Positions 5,757-6,083 of a stretch of 6,083 nucleotides of DNA are shown here, one piece after another. The notes under the pieces are model-generated. The model did not search any database. It saw nothing but the letters and a program-made list of their open reading frames with translations, and was not told the origin of the DNA. The position numbers were made by a program, and so were the translations under genes. This stretch comes from Halobacteria archaeon (lineage in GTDB: Bacteria > Pseudomonadota > Gammaproteobacteria > UBA9214), in contig JABDRC010000039.1 of assembly GCA_013041945.1 (NCBI GenBank), positions 1 to 6,083 on the forward strand, written 5' to 3'. The stretch's first letter is position 1, and the number at the start of each line of letters is the position of its first letter.

Positions 5757-5824
5757 TCTCTGTGTCTCTGTGACCTCTGTGGCGTTTTTTTTGAATTTTT
5801 TTGCGGCCTGGCGACTTTGCGCGA
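5757..5824 (-). repeat. CACAGAG / GCAAAG dispersed-type intergenic repeat
   Basis: On the minus strand three CACAGAG units occur at 5781-5775, 5772-5766 and 5764-5758, spaced nine and eight bases. They are preceded by an A-rich linker (two long A runs) and, further upstream, GCGCAAAGTCGCCAGGCCGCAAA (quoted here only as key words: GCGCAAAG, CGCC, CCGCAAA). From memory, such CACAGAG tandem units joined by A-rich linkers to GCAAAG/GCCAAG units recur between genes in many environmental Proteobacteria. Function unknown. The single-copy view here cannot prove that it is repeated in this genome. Confidence 0.5.
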
Positions 5825-5893
5825 GCAATTTATTCGCGCACGCGGTGCGCTTCTGCATTGATCAGGGGGATATATCCAGGTAATTGTTTATTC

Positions 5894-5950
5894 TATCCCC
5901 GGCCCCTCGCTTCGCTCTCCCCGGCCCTCACCCAGGGGGAGACGGGGATA
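5894..5950. repeat. C/G-rich palindromic intergenic element
   Basis: TATCCCC (5894-5900) and GGGGATA (5944-5950) are perfect inverted ends. Inside, CTCCCC (5917-5922) pairs with GGGGAG (5936-5941), with CCCTCACCC in the loop. The block resembles the CCCTCACCC...GGGAGAGGG type of palindromic repeat common between proteobacterial genes (recalled, not searched). Lying 18 bases after the lapB stop it could also slow or end lapB transcription, although only AT-rich sequence and no clean T run follows. Confidence 0.5.
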
Positions 5951-5967
5951 TGGACGAAAAAATGATT

Positions 5968-6083
5968 CTAGTCGGCTTCCACGCCGTGAATCGGCTTGAT
6001 GGTATTCCACTGCCGGCAGCCCGGGCATTTCCAGTGCAGCGTCTTGCCGCTGAAGCCGCAATTATGGCATGCATAGACCGGCT
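5968..6083 (-). CDS. lapB: LapB (YciM), C-terminal rubredoxin-like metal-binding end; 5' part outside window
   Basis: The minus-strand frame ending at TAG (5970-5968) gives 37 complete residues from the edge: YACHNCGFSGKTLHW, then KCPGCRQWNTIKPI and HGVEAD. Two CxxC pairs (CHNC and CPGC) form the rubredoxin-type zinc or iron knuckle that ends LapB. LapB is an inner-membrane-anchored TPR protein of LPS assembly; in E. coli it regulates LpxC turnover through FtsH. The CGFSGKTLHW and CPGC...TIKPI wording is highly characteristic, and the position just upstream of pyrF matches the usual gammaproteobacterial order. The TPR repeats and membrane anchor lie beyond the window. Confidence 0.9.
   Translation of the reverse strand, partial: PVYACHNCGFSGKTLHWKCPGCRQWNTIKPIHGVEAD

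Larger units (their letters stand above)
5650..5967. other. 318-base intergenic region between lapB and pyrF, rich in repeats and hairpins
   Basis: No credible gene is present. From the pyrF side it holds a possible promoter (5700-5728) and a CACAGAG-type repeat with T8 and T7 runs on the plus strand (5757-5824). It then has perfect stems GCGCGA-N9-TCGCGC (5819-5839) and GCGCAC-GCG-GTGCGC (5836-5850), which share bases and so exclude each other. A GGATATATCC palindrome (5868-5877) and a C/G-rich palindromic block (5894-5950) follow. Base composition alternates sharply between AT-rich and GC-rich, unlike the flanking genes. Confidence 0.7.

Noticed and set aside
5785..5802. T8 and T7 runs on the plus strand read as a terminator
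   Set aside because: No plus-strand gene leads into the region and no GC stem precedes the runs; they belong to the repeat's A/T linker.
5646..5858. Minus-strand 70-codon frame in the lapB-pyrF gap, overlapping the pyrF start
   Set aside because: Its central part is a translation of the CACAGAG repeat (TEVTETQREN). Such repeat-derived frames are commonly mis-called as proteins; no good ribosome binding site is seen.
1..6083. tRNA, rRNA, CRISPR array, transposase, toxin-antitoxin or defence genes
   Set aside because: None were seen on reading both strands; the genes present are metabolic, envelope or competence-related.

Overview
The window looks like a chromosomal segment of a GC-rich gammaproteobacterium. 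The order lapB, pyrF, comEA, all on the minus strand, resembles the lapB-pyrF neighbourhood of many Gammaproteobacteria, and the encoded proteins (GalU, bifunctional ManC/AlgA-type enzyme, LapB C-terminus) read as gammaproteobacterial. I cannot name a genus. It is mostly housekeeping and envelope-sugar metabolism. I see no mobile element, CRISPR array, tRNA, rRNA or defence system.

Left part (1-1928, plus strand): the C-terminal end of a rubrerythrin-type diiron protein that lacks a trailing rubredoxin domain. It is followed at once by a UbiA/MenA-like membrane prenyltransferase with no ordinary start codon after the rubrerythrin stop. Two small genes of unknown function follow: a 77-residue probable two-pass membrane protein and a 69-residue very basic soluble protein. 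The spacer between them carries two hairpins that share a CGGGTGCACGC core.

Middle part (2001-4412, minus strand): a two-gene nucleotide-sugar operon. manC/algA (mannose-1-phosphate guanylyltransferase / mannose-6-phosphate isomerase, giving GDP-mannose) is followed after 15 bases by galU (UDP-glucose pyrophosphorylase). Together they supply activated sugars for LPS, capsule or exopolysaccharide. A TATACT -10 box with a poor -35 lies next to an almost perfect 18-bp palindrome, which suggests a regulated promoter.

Right part (4481-6083, minus strand): the 3' end of lapB (LPS assembly), then pyrF (OMP decarboxylase), then comEA (secreted helix-hairpin-helix DNA-binding protein), closed by a clear intrinsic terminator. 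The lapB-pyrF gap is 318 bases. It holds AT-rich sequence, several hairpins and two segments that resemble dispersed intergenic repeats: one built on CACAGAG units, one a C/G-rich palindromic block. A 30-base hairpin sits between pyrF and the comEA ribosome binding site.

The points most worth a second look are the rubrerythrin/UbiA junction (unusual start, frameshift or split fusion), the altered second Asp motif of the UbiA protein, the palindrome at the manC promoter, and the repeat-filled lapB-pyrF gap. I found no convincing new multi-gene system.
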